The notes beneath the pieces are model-generated. The model was not told the DNA's origin, searched no databases, and saw only the letters and a program-made list of their open reading frames with translations. From Monosporascus cannonballus (Eukaryota > Ascomycota > Sordariomycetes > Xylariales): a DNA stretch of 64,000 bases. The translations under genes and the position numbers were made by a program. Below, one piece after another: positions 1 to 11,569 of the stretch (its first letter is position 1; each line of letters begins with the position of its first letter). Where the stretch lies: the NCBI GenBank assembly GCA_004154925.1, contig QJNS01000057.1:248001-312000 (forward strand). The letters run 5' to 3'.

Positions 1-1115
1 TCTTGCCCTTGGAACGCTCTTCCTTAGTGAGATCAAGGGCCCATGACAGATACCAGGTCTCACGGCCTGCTTCCTTGGCTTCTCGCTTGTACTTCTCCAT
101 GGTCCGCTCGTCGACCATTCCTGTGGCGTACAAAATCGAACCACCGAGGGTTGACTTTCCTGCATCGACGTGGCCAATGAAGATGATGTTCACGTGCTCC
201 TTGCCGTATATTTCCTTCAGCGTCTCTTCGTCGACGTCGGCAGCCTGCTCGTTAGCCACAATATCGGCATTGCGGGTGGCACCCTTGCCTCCCCTTGAAG
301 GGCTCGATCGGCCGGACGAAGGAGTCGGCGACGTCTTTCCGCTCGGAATTTTCGTTGTCTCGCCGGTTTTCTCGATAGCCTTGGCCGCTGTGACCTTAGT
401 GCCAGCGTCGGCGCTCGCGGAATCGTCCTTCTTGTCTGCTGCGGCTTCCTCCTTTTTGGACTCCTCCTTGGGCGACGCCGGGACGCCAATAGATAGAACC
501 TTAGCAGGGGGGTTGCTAGCCTTCGGTGGATCACCGCCTATGCTTAGGACTTTGGTGCCCCCTTCCTTCTTAGCCACTGGCTGGCTAGTATCAGAGCTCG
601 TAGCCGCAGAATCGCCAGTCGGGCGCTTGGCTATGGTAGGAACGGCTTGGGGCTGGGATTGCTGCGGCTGTTGCTTAGTTCCCTGCTGTTGTTGGTACTG
701 GGCATATTGGCCTTGGCCTTGGGCGAGTTAGTAAGATGGGAGGGGTCGGTTAAGCGACTAAGACTGTACCATATCCTTGGTTGTATCCTTGATTGTTGTA
801 TCCGCCCTGCTGTCCGTAAACAGCACCGTAGCCTTGGCCGTATTGATCGTAGCCCCCTTGTCCACCACCATACTGGGGATAGTAGCCCTGACCGCCGTAG
901 TACTGAGGCGCAAAGCCACCACCGTATGGCTGACCTGGTTGAAAGGACTGGGCACCTGGTTGGAAGGACTGTGCACCGGGATGGAAGGTGCTGGCACCGG
1001 GGCGGAAGGTACCTGAATGCTGGGGTTGGTTGTTGAGGTTCATCTGCTGCGTCTGGCGGGACAGGTTGTCGTCCTGCGCGGCAGGGTCTTCCTCCCACGA
1101 GTTGAGATCAGCCAT
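1..1115 (-). CDS. sup35: Eukaryotic release factor 3 (eRF3/Sup35), 5' part, runs off the left edge
   Basis: GTPase that works with eRF1 in stop-codon-dependent peptide release on cytosolic ribosomes. Exon 1 is 770-1115 (starts MADLNSWEED), the intron is 718-769 (branch TTACTAAC) and exon 2 runs from 717 off the window edge. About 354 residues are visible, roughly half the usual length. Residues ~40-130 form a Gln/Gly/Tyr-rich prion-like N domain with QGGY- and GYNQGYGQ-type repeats. Next comes a charged Lys/Glu/Ser middle domain. The EF-Tu-like GTPase domain starts near residue 285 with the P-loop GHVDAGKSTL, followed by the family signature ETWYLSWALDLTKEER. A second acceptor 6 nt downstream would also keep frame and drop two residues. 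The 5' flank (1120-1560) is AT-rich with no other gene. Identity is firm because the G domain matches the eRF3/Hbs1 group and the N domain matches Sup35. Confidence 0.95.
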
Positions 1116-2145
1116 GGTTCCGGGGCCCTTAAGTTTTATTTCAGACCCGGATGCGGCTTTTTCAATCTGGACGTCGGATAAGTAAGTGACTGCGATGTTA
1201 GCTAATCCGGGTTGGATAGTGTAAAATTCGAGGCCGAAGTGGGTTGCTAGAACGTGCGTGGCAAGTGAGAATGGTCTATGCGACGGGAAACTTGTATTCG
1301 GTAGACATATATAAAAATATATAAATAAATATGTAACTAAATATATACCTAGGTATATATATGAGACGGTATAATGGAATACAGCAGGTAGTGGGAAGGC
1401 GGGGGCGACACAGGGACATAAACCTACAAGATGAGTAATAAAGACGCAACGAGTGACCAAAGTATGCCGGGCGTGAGTCACTGCTCACCGGTGCCTGGAA
1501 TAGCCGGAACGGGCAGATCTGGACAAGGAGCGAGCAGTGGACGATGAGAATGACTTCCAACCCGAAGAATTCTTTACCGGGCAGGTCTGGTTGTGGTTCT
1601 CAGCGCAGAGTTTTGAAGCCTAAACCAATATTCGAGGCGGCGCGCATGGCAGATGGCGGGGCAATTCTTACTTAATCGTTTAGCGGGGTCCTCTCAGAAC
1701 TTCCCCACCAGTGACGGAGCTCGTTAGTGGGCAGTGGCCACAGCCGCCATGTATTAAGTACCTAGGTAGGTGCTGGGTGATAGAGGAAGTCATACTGTAT
1801 GTATACCTACCTACTTTCCTACTTAAGCACACGCTGTAAGCTCAGCCTGCTAACAGGTATATATATGCGATTGTGGTACCCGGTAACCAAGGCCCAGAAC
1901 TTCCAAGGTTGCAATACAGTCTATTTGCACTATATTGGTTAGACGCTCGAGTCATTGACGATAAGCAACTACGGGGTGATGAACGCGCCATCACTGAACT
2001 ACCGAGAAATGTCTAATAGGCACTTAACGATTTTGGGTACAACTTTACACACTTGGAAGTACCTACCTACTACCTCAGTACCTATATAAATCTTTGGAAT
2101 CCTTAAGAAACGCACCGACATGAATGTCTCGAAGCCGACACCGCT
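1116..2145. other. Intergenic region between divergent eRF3 and Yrb30-like genes
   Basis: Shared 5' region of two divergently transcribed genes. It has AT-rich stretches (1300-1360, TATA-like runs near 1855 and 2080) and several out-of-frame ATGs, including one at 2120 just upstream of the Yrb30-like start. No coding or RNA signal was recognised. Confidence 0.5.
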
Positions 2146-4181
2146 ATGGATGCCTTCCTGTCCAAGCTATCTCACCATGCCACCAGTTATGCGATAAGGT
2201 CATGTCTCGCCCTGACTTCAAAATACCTTGTCGAGCACGGCTCCAAACTTCTGAAGGTTGGCGTCGCATTGTGTTCCTAGTTTGGAAATGTCCATAAGCT
2301 CACAGTATTATTATTGTAGGCCGTGGATGATGGCCCTCTCCATGCCCAGCTCAGCTTGCTACAGCGCCGTCTGGCCCGCAAGATCGAGGTAAGGCGGTAT
2401 ATATGTATATCCGTTAGTGGGGAGTGTTACACGGACTGATCGAGGCATAGCTGATTTCCCCAATCCTTGAGACAATAGAGTTTCATTATACGAGGGGAAA
2501 TTCTACACTCGAGGCCGTCGTGCGGACGGCACGAGAACTGCGAGATGATACCGATGCCTTGGCGAGGCGTCTTGAAGCCACCGCTACGGCGGTGCAGATC
2601 CCACAGCCCGGTGTTCGAGCCAAATCCTCGGTTGACGCTGCTGCGCGCCGCGCCGAGCTGTTGGCTATCATCGATGACATCAAAGAGCTTATCCTGAGGA
2701 TCGACGATTGCCTGCCTTCGATTAACCTGTGGGTTTCTGCCATGGGTGGAATACAAGCACAACAGTCGGCATTCTCACCATCTAGGTTACTCCAAGCTAG
2801 CTATCTAGTCAACGTGGGAGACACCCAGTACATCCTCAATCCGAGCCAGCCCATGCAGATCGGGCCGGATTTTACCTTGTCCCTATATATGCTCTTCCGC
2901 GGTCATGCTTCTTCCCATGAGTCAGAAGAGCCGTATGGTATCGAAGAAGGGCAACGGAAGCCGATGTGGCAAGAGGTCATCCATAAAGCCCGAGTAAGGC
3001 TTTGTCGCGTACCTATCAACAGTCCTCACCTGTCTAACGGCGTTGACATGGACATCTATTCAATGGGCTATGCTTATGAACTCCAGATCGTCGAGGATTT
3101 AGATGATGGGCGAGTCCATACCCTTGATGATGGTGATGCACACCCTACTCCCTATGACGGGATAGCCTTGGCCGGTATACGGGAATCCATACCGATCGGC
3201 CAAGTAGCGAAAATGCTCTATGCCGACGTTGGACGGATCCTGAACATTAATAATGAAGACGGTGCGTCAAGCAATCCGGTTCTCTTACTCAAAAGGGACG
3301 TTCAAGCCACCCCCCCTGGCACGCTCGAAAGGCACCTTGAGAGCATTGGACCGCTACATGAGCACTCGAACCTCGTTGAAGGTGCTACCGATCAAAGTGC
3401 TCTATCGGATGGTATATTGTCCGAGCCGAGTCCACAGGACGATATCGATCGTCAGCTTCGCGAGGAAAGCCGAGCAGTCAAATTCGCGCAGGAGCCGCTG
3501 GCTGCTGTCTCCATACCAAGCCAATCCAAATCTGCACCTGCGTGCCAGTGGAGACTGCCCCAGGATCTGGACCCTGAATGGATTGCGCTCGAAGTATTCG
3601 ATTTCGGCGGCGAGAATGCTTCCGACGAGGAGGATGATGAGCAAACTACAGACGACGAAGATGGCACCAGGCAGGATCGATACTTACGGCCGAGACACAC
3701 CTCACGGCCCTCCGTCGACTCTAACCTCGTAACCCAACTGCACCGCATGAGCGTCGCATCCTCGTCGGGCCCCTCCTCGCGACCATCGTCCCGCAACTCG
3801 TTCGCGCCGAACCACAACAACCACACGACGGAGCTGAGTCTCCACCGTACCCACTCTTCCCACTCCCACTCCCACACCCACGCCCACCCCCCGACGGCGG
3901 AATCCAGCTCGCGGCTGATCGCGCGGTCCCCCTTCGGCGCCATCCGGACGTCGCTGTCGCTGCTCGAGATGCTGCTCCGGCTCGCCAGCCTCCAGGAGTT
4001 CGAGCAGACGACGCACCTATCCATCCCGGACCACGTGCTGCGGTTCTACCTTGACGAGTCGGTGTCGACAACGGGGCTGCACGGCCGCGAGAGGCTGGCG
4101 GCGCGCGCCGAGGCCGAGAGAAAGGTCGGCTTCGATCCTTACGTCGACTCGCCCGACCGCGGCGGCGCCGGGCGTGGTTGA
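2146..4181 (+). CDS. RanGTP-binding protein, Yrb30 family
   Basis: Fungal Yrb30-type proteins bind Ran-GTP and act in nucleocytoplasmic transport. Three exons give 626 residues: 2146-2256, 2320-2388 and 2481-4181. The N-terminus MDAFLSKLSHHATSYAIRS and the tract KYLVEHGSKLLK match the start of the family, which decided the first exon. The central part carries family-like stretches (SAMGGIQAQQ, KPMWQEVIHKARVRLCR). A low-complexity linker follows (acidic DEEDDEQTTDDEDG, then Ser/His-rich HSSHSHSHTHAH), and then a short conserved C-terminal helix region (SLLEMLLRLASLQEFEQ). The third acceptor is taken as ATAGAG|TTT at 2480 because the preceding AG would shift frame. The 3' end is converging with the SNF2 gene on the other strand. 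Family assignment rests on recognition of the N-terminus and central block, not on an alignment. Confidence 0.8.
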
Positions 4182-4712
4182 TGGGCCGACGGGCTGCTGT
4201 GCGTATGGGCATGGATGCGGTAGCTAGGTAGCGCCGGGGACCAACCAAGAACATGGGCGTTGATCTAGGAGAGGGCTTGATTGTAGATCTAGAGTTGAAG
4301 ACGGACCGTCGAGGGGCGACGGGACATGAAAGCATGATTGAACATCTAGAAAGAAGTCACCACCCACGCGGGCCTACACGAGATATAATCGTAATAAAGT
4401 CAATTCCGAAGCCCTCCGTGTCTTATGAATCTAGCGCACTCGTAACGTAAGGAACTAGAAGAAAAATCATAGCAAGTATCGCGTGCCTAGCGTCTCGTTC
4501 GTCACCATATCCAGGACCTCTAGTTTCCGACTGAAAACGCCACACAGCGGGAAGAACAGCGGGAAGAACAGCGGGAAGAACAGCGGGAAGACCAGCCCCT
4601 ATCCCCGAAAAGTCCCGTTCCATCAACAATAGACCAACCAGTCAACCAGCCAACCAATCAACCGGGTAATCCTTAGAGAAAAATCCTTTCGGGCGGAAAA
4701 AGTTCGCCGAAT
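4182..4712. other. 3'-3' intergenic region with a minisatellite
   Basis: Lies between the convergent Yrb30-like and SNF2 genes. It contains the 12-bp tandem repeat at 4544-4591 and a run of short CAACCAAT-like repeats at about 4630-4665. Nothing else was seen. Confidence 0.5.
4544..4591. repeat. 12-bp tandem repeat, four units
   Basis: Four head-to-tail copies of ACAGCGGGAAGA without mismatches, in the 3' intergenic region. Confidence 0.9.
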
Positions 4713-7700
4713 CTACCACCGTCGTCCGTAGATAGCGCTCTCCTGCCTCGGCTTGGACACGGTCGCAACACTCGCGCGCACGTCCCGGTCGGCGTAACTG
4801 TCATCCGCATAGCTATCGTCCTCGTCGCCGTCGGCCTCGCTGCGGTCGGACTCCCGCCGGTGATGACGACCGTTACCACTGCCGGCGCCGGAAGCGCCGA
4901 CGTGCTTGAAGAGGTCGAGCATCTCCTTGAGGCCGAGGCCGAGGGCGCCCTTGCCCTTGGCGCCCCTGCCGGCGGCGGCGGCGCCCTCGATGGCCTGCTC
5001 GGCGAGCAGGCGCTTGCGGCCCTGGAGGTCGAGGATGCGCTCCTCGACGGTGCGGGAGACGGTGAGCTTGTAGACGACGACGTCGACGGTCTGGGTGAGG
5101 CGGTGGACGCGGTCGATGGCCTGCTCCTCGACGAAGGGGTTCCAGAAGGGCTCGAGGATGACGACGCGCGACGCGGCCGTGAGGTTGAGGCCGAGGGCGC
5201 CGCAGCGCAGCGAGCACAGCAGCACGCGCGTGCGCGGGTCGCGCCGCAGCGCGTCGAGCGCCGCCTCGCGCGCGTCGTTGCGCATCCCCCCGTCGTACCG
5301 CGCGAACCGCAGCCCCTCCTTGCGCAGGAACGGCTCCACCACCTCCAGCATGCTCGTGAACTGCGAGAACACGATGAACTTGTGCTTGTGCGCCTCCTTG
5401 CGCAGCAGCGCGATCAGCTGCCGCACCTTGGCCGACGCCAGCACGTGCGGCGTCTTCTCGTGGCGCGTGGCGTCCCCGTCGTCGGATTCCGAGTCGAACT
5501 CAGACTGGGACACGCTGCCTACGTCTTCGCTCTCCGATCCCGAGTCGGATTCGGCATCTGCGCCTTCCTCCTCGCTGGCTGATGCGGAGGCTGCTTGCGA
5601 ACGGCGCTGGGTGACCCGTCTTTGGAGGACCGAGATGGATTCGAACTCTTCCTCCGAATCAGACTCTTCTAGGGCCCGTTGCAAGTCTTCCGACTTCGTG
5701 TCTTTCTCGTCGTCCACGATGAAACTGCTGAGTCGGCTGCCATCCTGCGTCTCATCCTCTTCCGAGTCTTCGCTGTTGATGGTCTCGCCTTCACCCTCGG
5801 CATTCTCATCATCAGTACCACCAGCCTTTCCCAGCCGGAGCGGCCCTTGTTCGTCGCCAGAGACGATCCAGTCGCCTTCTTCCTCCTCGTCCTCGCTGTC
5901 CAAGATGGCGCGCCGGTTTCTTGGCTTCCTCTTCTTGGGGGCCTCGCCTTCTTCTTCTCCTTCTTCTTCGTCGTCGTCGTCACTTTCCAAGATGGCACGT
6001 CGGTTCCTCGGTGCCCTCTTCTTGAAGGTTTCGGTCTTGATCTTCTCTTCGACAACCTCCTTAACCTTGGCCTTCTTCTTCCTGGCCCGCTTCTCGGGTG
6101 ATTTGGAGTCCCCGTCCTCGTGGTGCTTGAAGTACTCCAGGTCCTCAAAGCATGCCTTGCACTTGTCGCTGCCCGGTTGGCGGTTCCCCTTGTCCAACTC
6201 GAAGCCGCAGATCTCGCAGTGCTTAGCCGCGACGTCCAAGCCGCCAAGCAAGTCTGCAAGGGCATCGACGTCTGCATCGTTGCCCTTCTTCCCTTTCGTG
6301 TCGTAGGAAAGTGCATCCTTGTCCTTCTCGAGCTTCCCCTCGACGAGCTTCGGGTGATTACATGCCTGCCTCAGCCGCAAAAGTAGCACCAACGCGCTAG
6401 CATAGTTGACCTTACCGCGCATCATCTGTTCTATGCTCTTGTCCGTTCGTTGTTCCAGCCTATCGTAGAACCGTCTCTCCGCGGGTGAGAACTCCGCGGC
6501 AATGGCCACAACTCTACGCTCGGTAACCTTAAAGCCCTGGGTCGTGCTCTTCTCACCGCCTTCCGACTCCTTGTTTCCGGTGTCCAGAGCGCCCGCCTCC
6601 TTCAAGATGTCCTTCGTCCTTCGCTTCATGAAACATCGTAAAAGGCTGTGCAGTCGCCGGATCGCGACCTCTCCCTTTCCTTGCTTCATCGGTATCTCGA
6701 AATGCTCCTTCCATTCCCGCAGGTCGTCGTAAGGCTTGATTCTGAGAAATTTCACGAGACTCTGAAGTTCGTCTAGGTTGTTCTGCATCGGCGTACCACT
6801 TAGACACCACCGATAGATACTGCGGAGCTCGTAGCATGCTTTCGTGGCTTTGGCGTTCCTGTTCTTGATGGTATGTGCCTCATCGAGAATGACGCGGTAC
6901 CAGTGCAGCCCAAAGCAGCCCGTCTTAAGAGTCTCGGTTGTGTGGTTATGCTCCGATACAAGGATCTGGTATGTGGTAATGACAACATCATATTTGCGCA
7001 GGTCCTCGTAGCGCTTGGTACGCTGGGGGCCATGGTGGACTAGAACCTTCAATCTGTGAGTGTCGCTGATCTTATCTTTCAGTTCTGCTTCCCATTGACG
7101 GATCAGAGCGAGCGGTGCTACGACTAGAGTCGTCTTCTCAACACCAGGATACTTATCGACAGGCTTCGAATTGCTCAGGATTAGTGATATTGACTGCAGG
7201 GTCTTTCCTAGGCCCATGTCGTCGGCGAGAAGGCCGCCCTTGGGCACCTTCCCCCTTTTAACCGGACCTAACTCGCGGCCTTTCATCCATTCAACACCTT
7301 GGACCTGGTGGGGGAGAAGTCGGACCTTGAGCCCCTCGATCTGAGACTTGTCTTCGCTCTGATCATCACTCGTCACTTTTTCCTCGTCATCTTCGACGGA
7401 ACCTTCGAGCAAGGCCTTGATGTCAGCAGCCGCCTTCTTGGGATCCACATACTCGGAGAAGACGCCGGGCTGACTGTAGATAGAGACGGGAGGACCATCC
7501 GACACCGCTATGGGGTTACCGGCCGATCCTATCGGGCCTAGTGACGTGCTGAACATGGGAGGCGGTGCAGGCTTCTTATCCTTATAAGTGGGCTGCAGCG
7601 GTCCATTAATCCGCTGGGGTCGGTGGTGCTCTGGCCGGTTTTTTGGTTGTATGAAGAGATTGGCGTATTTATCCTCCATACTACTGCCTGACCAAGCCTT

Positions 7701-7901
7701 CGCTTTAACGACAGGTCGTGAGGTAGAACTGGCCGCCGAAGATAAAGGGTTTGTATTGTTGAATCCCGGTGTTGTACTTGTAGGCTGTCGGGGCTTTCCA
7801 CTGCTCTGGCTGGACTGGCTCGAAGGGTTTCCGTTCGTTTCGCTTAGGCCCAGAGGGCGAAGAGGCAGAGGCGCCTTGGGAGGTGCTTGCTCTTGGACCA
7901 T
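4713..7901 (-). CDS. SNF2-family DNA-dependent ATPase, Rad5/Rad16/Uls1-like group
   Basis: Nuclear ATP-driven translocase of the SNF2 group, probably acting on chromatin or in DNA repair. Single exon, 1062 residues, with the start at 7901 (MVQEQAPPK); the 30 bases upstream stay open but begin with TTG. Proline/serine-rich N-terminus to ~185. The ATPase lobe has the Walker A stretch [14 protein letters not shown] (~225) and Walker [10 protein letters not shown] (~340), and the second lobe begins near 840 ([12 protein letters not shown]) and contains the SNF2 motif [20 protein letters not shown] and the arginine finger region [12 protein letters not shown]. Between the lobes are a small Cys cluster (CEICGF...CKACF, ~565-600), which looks like half a RING finger, and about 240 acidic residues with a duplicated RNRRAIL(E/D)S motif. 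A full C3HC4 RING is not seen, so ubiquitin-ligase function is doubtful. The C-terminus ([19 protein letters not shown]) is disordered. Confidence 0.9.
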   Translation of the reverse strand: MVQEQAPPKAPLPLRPLGLSETNGNPSSQSSQSSGKPRQPTSTTPGFNNTNPLSSAASSTSRPVVKAKAWSGSSMEDKYANLFIQPKNRPEHHRPQRINGPLQPTYKDKKPAPPPMFSTSLGPIGSAGNPIAVSDGPPVSIYSQPGVFSEYVDPKKAAADIKALLEGSVEDDEEKVTSDDQSEDKSQIEGLKVRLLPHQVQGVEWMKGRELGPVKRGKVPKGGLLADDMGLGKTLQSISLILSNSKPVDKYPGVEKTTLVVAPLALIRQWEAELKDKISDTHRLKVLVHHGPQRTKRYEDLRKYDVVITTYQILVSEHNHTTETLKTGCFGLHWYRVILDEAHTIKNRNAKATKACYELRSIYRWCLSGTPMQNNLDELQSLVKFLRIKPYDDLREWKEHFEIPMKQGKGEVAIRRLHSLLRCFMKRRTKDILKEAGALDTGNKESEGGEKSTTQGFKVTERRVVAIAAEFSPAERRFYDRLEQRTDKSIEQMMRGKVNYASALVLLLRLRQACNHPKLVEGKLEKDKDALSYDTKGKKGNDADVDALADLLGGLDVAAKHCEICGFELDKGNRQPGSDKCKACFEDLEYFKHHEDGDSKSPEKRARKKKAKVKEVVEEKIKTETFKKRAPRNRRAILESDDDDEEEGEEEGEAPKKRKPRNRRAILDSEDEEEEGDWIVSGDEQGPLRLGKAGGTDDENAEGEGETINSEDSEEDETQDGSRLSSFIVDDEKDTKSEDLQRALEESDSEEEFESISVLQRRVTQRRSQAASASASEEEGADAESDSGSESEDVGSVSQSEFDSESDDGDATRHEKTPHVLASAKVRQLIALLRKEAHKHKFIVFSQFTSMLEVVEPFLRKEGLRFARYDGGMRNDAREAALDALRRDPRTRVLLCSLRCGALGLNLTAASRVVILEPFWNPFVEEQAIDRVHRLTQTVDVVVYKLTVSRTVEERILDLQGRKRLLAEQAIEGAAAAGRGAKGKGALGLGLKEMLDLFKHVGASGAGSGNGRHHRRESDRSEADGDEDDSYADDSYADRDVRASVATVSKPRQESAIYGRRW

Positions 7902-8471
7902 GACGGGATGCCGCCTTGGTGGCGACAACAATGGATGCTAGCGGATATTATGGGTTCCTGGGGCCGAATGCGTCGGGTGATGATTTTCTCGGCCAATGCA
8001 GTGGAGTAGCGCCTCCAAAATACTCTTGAATAAGGTGTTCTCTTATTGTGTTTTCGTGCTGGAAATTGGGTGTTGGGCTGGACGCGATATTGTTGTTTGG
8101 TTGAAGTCCCAAGCCGTCGTCGCTTGATTTTCTATGGTAACCCTGATTAGTCCCGTCTGATACTAGGTGCAGTCTTCATGATAGCGCTTGCATCTAGGGA
8201 ATATAACGTAAACCCTACATACTTAATAGTTACAACGGCATATCGTCCATCAGAGTTGCTGAAGCTCGATTGTTTGCATGGATATTGTTTTTACCGCTCC
8301 GAGGGGTCCCTGTTTACGCAAGTGACATAATTGCCGGGCCAACTGACGATAAGATAATAATATTAAAATAGCCAATTTTTCGTTAGGCACTAGCTACCTC
8401 TCAGCCACAGAGTGCTAGTACCGGTATCTAGCGACCGGGCTGCACGGAGTTTTTTAAAATTCCCCGCACTG
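7902..8471. other. 5' flank of SNF2 gene up to the transposon edge
   Basis: Promoter side of the minus-strand SNF2 gene. No open frame of note and no recognised regulatory site. It ends at the TA dinucleotide that starts the inverted repeat of the next element. Confidence 0.4.
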
Positions 8472-8473
8472 TA

Positions 8474-8520
8474 GAGCGGTGCACGTACCAATGCATACCC
8501 CCCATTTGCACACCCTAGCT
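8474..8520 (+). repeat. Left terminal inverted repeat of the pogo-like element
   Basis: Reads GAGCGGTGCACGTACCAATG onwards and matches the reverse complement of 11521-11569 with about four differences, some of transition type. Confidence 0.9.
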
Positions 8521-8597
8521 GTCCTACAACTAATAACACCTCTTTTTTACAACAACAACTTAACCAATTATTATCGGAATTGCTTCAAACTTTAAAT

Positions 8598-8690
8598 ATG
8601 GATTACGATCGCGAATATCGACTAGCCCGAGTCGAAATGAACGTAGAAAGCGGCCTTTCGAAGAAACGTACAGCTCTTAAATAAGATGTT
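8598..8690 (+). pseudogene. Relic N-terminus of a pogo-like transposase
   Basis: An ATG shortly inside the left inverted repeat opens a short frame (MDYDREYRLARVEMNVESGL) that stops at TAA near 8681. The position just inside the repeat and the residue pattern resemble the HTH start of Fot1-type transposases. Downstream sequence is too AT-biased to follow. Assignment is tentative. Confidence 0.45.
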
Positions 8691-9366
8691 AATCGAATTA
8701 TTTTAATACGAAAGATATAAGGGTAATAAAACGTTATAAAACTTAAAAAAATAATAATATTTAATACCTTTCGAAAACCGCTTTTTAGCCTTATAAATTA
8801 AAAACGAAAAAGTTATTAAATGTTTTTCGATAAAAGTTAAAGTTTTTAATTTTATTTTATATATTTTAAAAGTTTTTAGAAATAGAACGAATATAAGAAA
8901 GTATTAAATCGATAATTTCTTATATTGTAATAACTATATATTATTTAAAAATTTATACGTTTTTCAATTTTATCAAATTAAGAAAAACGATTTATAAAAA
9001 ATTGGAACTTTTTATAAATTTTTCCACTGCGAAATTAATAATAAAAACGTTAAACTTAAAAATGTTATTAATTTAAATAACAACGGCATTTTAAAAAGCG
9101 AATCTAGTACGAGTAAGGTTTTAAAAAACGTTTTACGTAAAAAAGTCGAAATTAAGAAGTTCAAATTTACGGTCTAAGTATTTATTTTTAAAAGTATATG
9201 CAAAAACGGCGAAAAAATATTATTATTTATAATTTTTACAAAGAAATTATATTAAACTTAATAATACTTAAATACAGTTATATTTAAGTATATAATAATA
9301 TATCATTAAGTTGTAATAATTTAATTATAATTATACGATAATTTTACAAAATTTTATAACTAAAAA

Positions 9367-9486
9367 CGTATAATAATATGTACAGCTAGTTCTTATAAAG
9401 TGGATTAAAGTGTTCAAATCTTAATTGGGGTTTAAAATTGCTGATCTTTTAATATTGTAGTTAGCGCCGCACTTTCGCTATTTTAT
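9367..9486 (+). repeat. RIP-mutated LTR copy, opposite orientation to 10453-10571
   Basis: This stretch matches the reverse complement of the 119-bp LTRs at 10453 and 10843 (shared core CAGCTAGT.CTTATAA.GTGG and TTAATTGGGGTTT) with many C-to-T and G-to-A changes. It is a third, inverted copy of the same terminal repeat. Confidence 0.75.
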
Positions 9487-9823
9487 AAAACGCAAATTGA
9501 AAACAAATAACGTATCTTTATTTTAAACGATTATATAACTTATATATTCATTTTTTTATAATTTTTGATATATATTTAAGATATTACCGTTGTATATATT
9601 TTATATATCTTTTATTTAACGTAATTGTTAAATTTTATAGTATTTTTTATTAAAATAATAATATTATTTTAATATTTCTAAGTAGTAAATTTATAATATA
9701 TCTATATTTATATAAAAGGAAAAGTTCTTTAATATTATTATTACATTTTTTAAAAGCTTTTATTTTATTTAATATCCGGCTAAACTTTTTCTAGGCGAAA
9801 AGTATATTATATAAGAATACAGC

Positions 9824-10446
9824 TGTAACGAACCTGTCATACATCCACCTGGAGGTATGAGCAGTATCCGAAATGGGGTCTTGATTTGCAGGTAACAATA
9901 AGGCGAGAAATGATTCACTAAGGGTCTGTCCGCTAAAGAGATTTCAGGAACTCTTCCCACAGTAGAGAACGGCTGCCTCTAGCTGTAGACTTAGATTGAT
10001 AGCTAAGGAGCGAAACTAAGTAGGTGCTATTTACATGAGAAACAGATTCATTATATATCCCAATTCCTTAAAGTGAGTGTGTCGTGGATCTACGTGATCT
10101 ATGTGATCTGGATAGATCACATAGATCCCTTAGATCACTGCCCTCCAAGTTCTCAGCCAAGACCTCCCGTCCGGAGTTTAGCCGTGGAAGGCTCGCGCTA
10201 GGCCTCAAAGGCTGACCCTTTGAGACAGGAACCCCTGTTCCTGTAACAACAGCCTCTATGAGGATGAGGCTGGTAGCCGACCAGCCACCGATCAGCCACC
10301 AACCCACTTATTAGTATAAATCCACCATCTGGCAGCTAGTAGGAAACGCCAGATGGAAGTAACCTAATACATTCACTTCTTGAAATCTGTTCTACAACTG
10401 GTCGGAGATCACCTCACTTCAGCTCACAGCTATCCATTATCTTACA
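9824..10446. mobile_element. Candidate solo LTR, 623 bp
   Basis: Starts TGTAACGAAC and ends ATTATCTTACA, so it has TG...CA ends with a short inverted TGTAA/TTACA. A TATA-like TAGTATAAATCC lies near 10313. Base composition is near normal, in contrast with the AT-rich DNA on the left. The flanking five bases (ACAGC and ATTAA) do not match, so no target duplication supports it and it may be another kind of insert. Confidence 0.45.
10096..10127. repeat. Perfect 14-bp inverted repeat (hairpin)
   Basis: GATCTATGTGATCT and its exact reverse complement AGATCACATAGATC are separated by a 4-base loop. It lies within the candidate LTR. Confidence 0.85.
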
Positions 10447-10452
10447 ATTAAT

Positions 10453-10961
10453 TGTGAGATAACGAGGGTGCAACGCTAGCCACAATACCAAAAGACCAGC
10501 AATTCCAAACCCCAATTGGAGTTTGAACATCCTAATCCACCTTATAAGGACTAGCTGTGCATATTATCACAACTACTCCCCCCTTTTTAGTGAAGTCGTC
10601 CCGACTTCAAGGCTGGATAAGATATCGAACCCCTAAGGCTTTACTGCGCCCTGTGAGCACATAGCGCGGTCGGACTCTTCGCGCCGACCACCCGCCGAGC
10701 GCTAGCGATTAGAATCTTTTCGATCTGCCTTCTGGCTTTTTTTTAGCCTGCAGCCGCCCCTGTGGGGATCGAACCCTGCCTCCGATGTGTCGCCGAAGTG
10801 GCGCCGAACTGGCTGATGCACTCAATTAAGATTTGGAATAATTGTGAAATAACGAGAATGCGACGCTAGCTACAATATCAAAAGATTAGCAATTCCAAAC
10901 CTTAATTAAATTTTGAACACCTTAATCCACCTCATAAGGACTAGCTGTGTACATCATCACA
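10453..10961 (-). mobile_element. Miniature LTR retroelement (TRIM-like), two 119-bp LTRs
   Basis: Two direct copies of a 119-bp terminal repeat, 10453-10571 and 10843-10961, both running TGTGA.ATAACGAG to ATCATCACA or ATTATCACA on the plus strand. They enclose 271 bp with no long frame. Read on the minus strand, the base next to the 10571 LTR follows the purine tract AAAAAGGGGGGAGTAG (10573-10588), as expected for a polypurine tract before a 3' LTR. The 10843 copy differs mostly by C-to-T and G-to-A changes. No primer-binding site or matching target duplication was found, so an internally deleted ordinary element is also possible. Confidence 0.7.
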
Positions 10962-11520
10962 TATTATTCGATTTGGAAAAGTTTTATTAAATTTAAAACT
11001 AAATAATATTAACCATTAGCTAGTTACCTTTAAAAAACTGTTAAAAGTAATTTTAAGATATGTTTTTTATTTAAAAATAAAACTTTAACATAAAATACCA
11101 ATTTAAAAAGCTGGAAACCGAATTAATAAAATTAAACGCAATTTTAAAACTTTAATTAACAAAGCTAGAAAAATTATTAATTTCTAAACTATAAAAATCG
11201 CAAATTTAAGATATTAATTTCGCGAAAACGATTTCGAAATAAAATTTTTTACGTTTATATCTAGGAAAAAGATTAAAATAACAGACCTTAATAAACATTA
11301 CGTAAAGTGGCAGAATATATAAAAATTTAAAAATCGCCTTAAAAATAGCAGGTAGAATTAACCGCTAAAAGAAAATCTTTTAATATTATGATAAATTTTT
11401 TTTCTAAATCTTATAATAACTATAAAGCTCTCGGTATAAATTATTATAAAAGAGCTATTTCTATATGAATAATTAGTAAATTAGGCTGTAAAATAACAAT
11501 TTGTTCTCCGGGGTGGGCCT

Positions 11521-11569
11521 AGCTTAGGGTGTGCAAATAGGGGGGTGTGCATTGGTACGTGCACCGCTC
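11521..11569 (-). repeat. Right terminal inverted repeat of the pogo-like element
   Basis: Inverse match of 8474-8520, followed by TA at 11570-11571. Confidence 0.9.

Noticed and set aside
3..731. 242-aa frame on the plus strand
   Set aside because: Antisense of eRF3 exon 2.
5095..6306. 403-aa Ser-rich frame on the plus strand
   Set aside because: Antisense to the acidic insert and helicase lobe of the SNF2 gene; the serine bias mirrors the GAG/GAT-rich coding strand.
9824..10571. One 748-bp LTR ending at 10571
   Set aside because: The second copy at 10843-10961 shows that the repeat is only 119 bp, so the left part must be a different unit.
10740..10800. A tRNA-like B-box (GGTTCGATCCCC on the minus strand)
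   Set aside because: No A box, acceptor stem or cloverleaf fits around it; it lies within the miniature retroelement.
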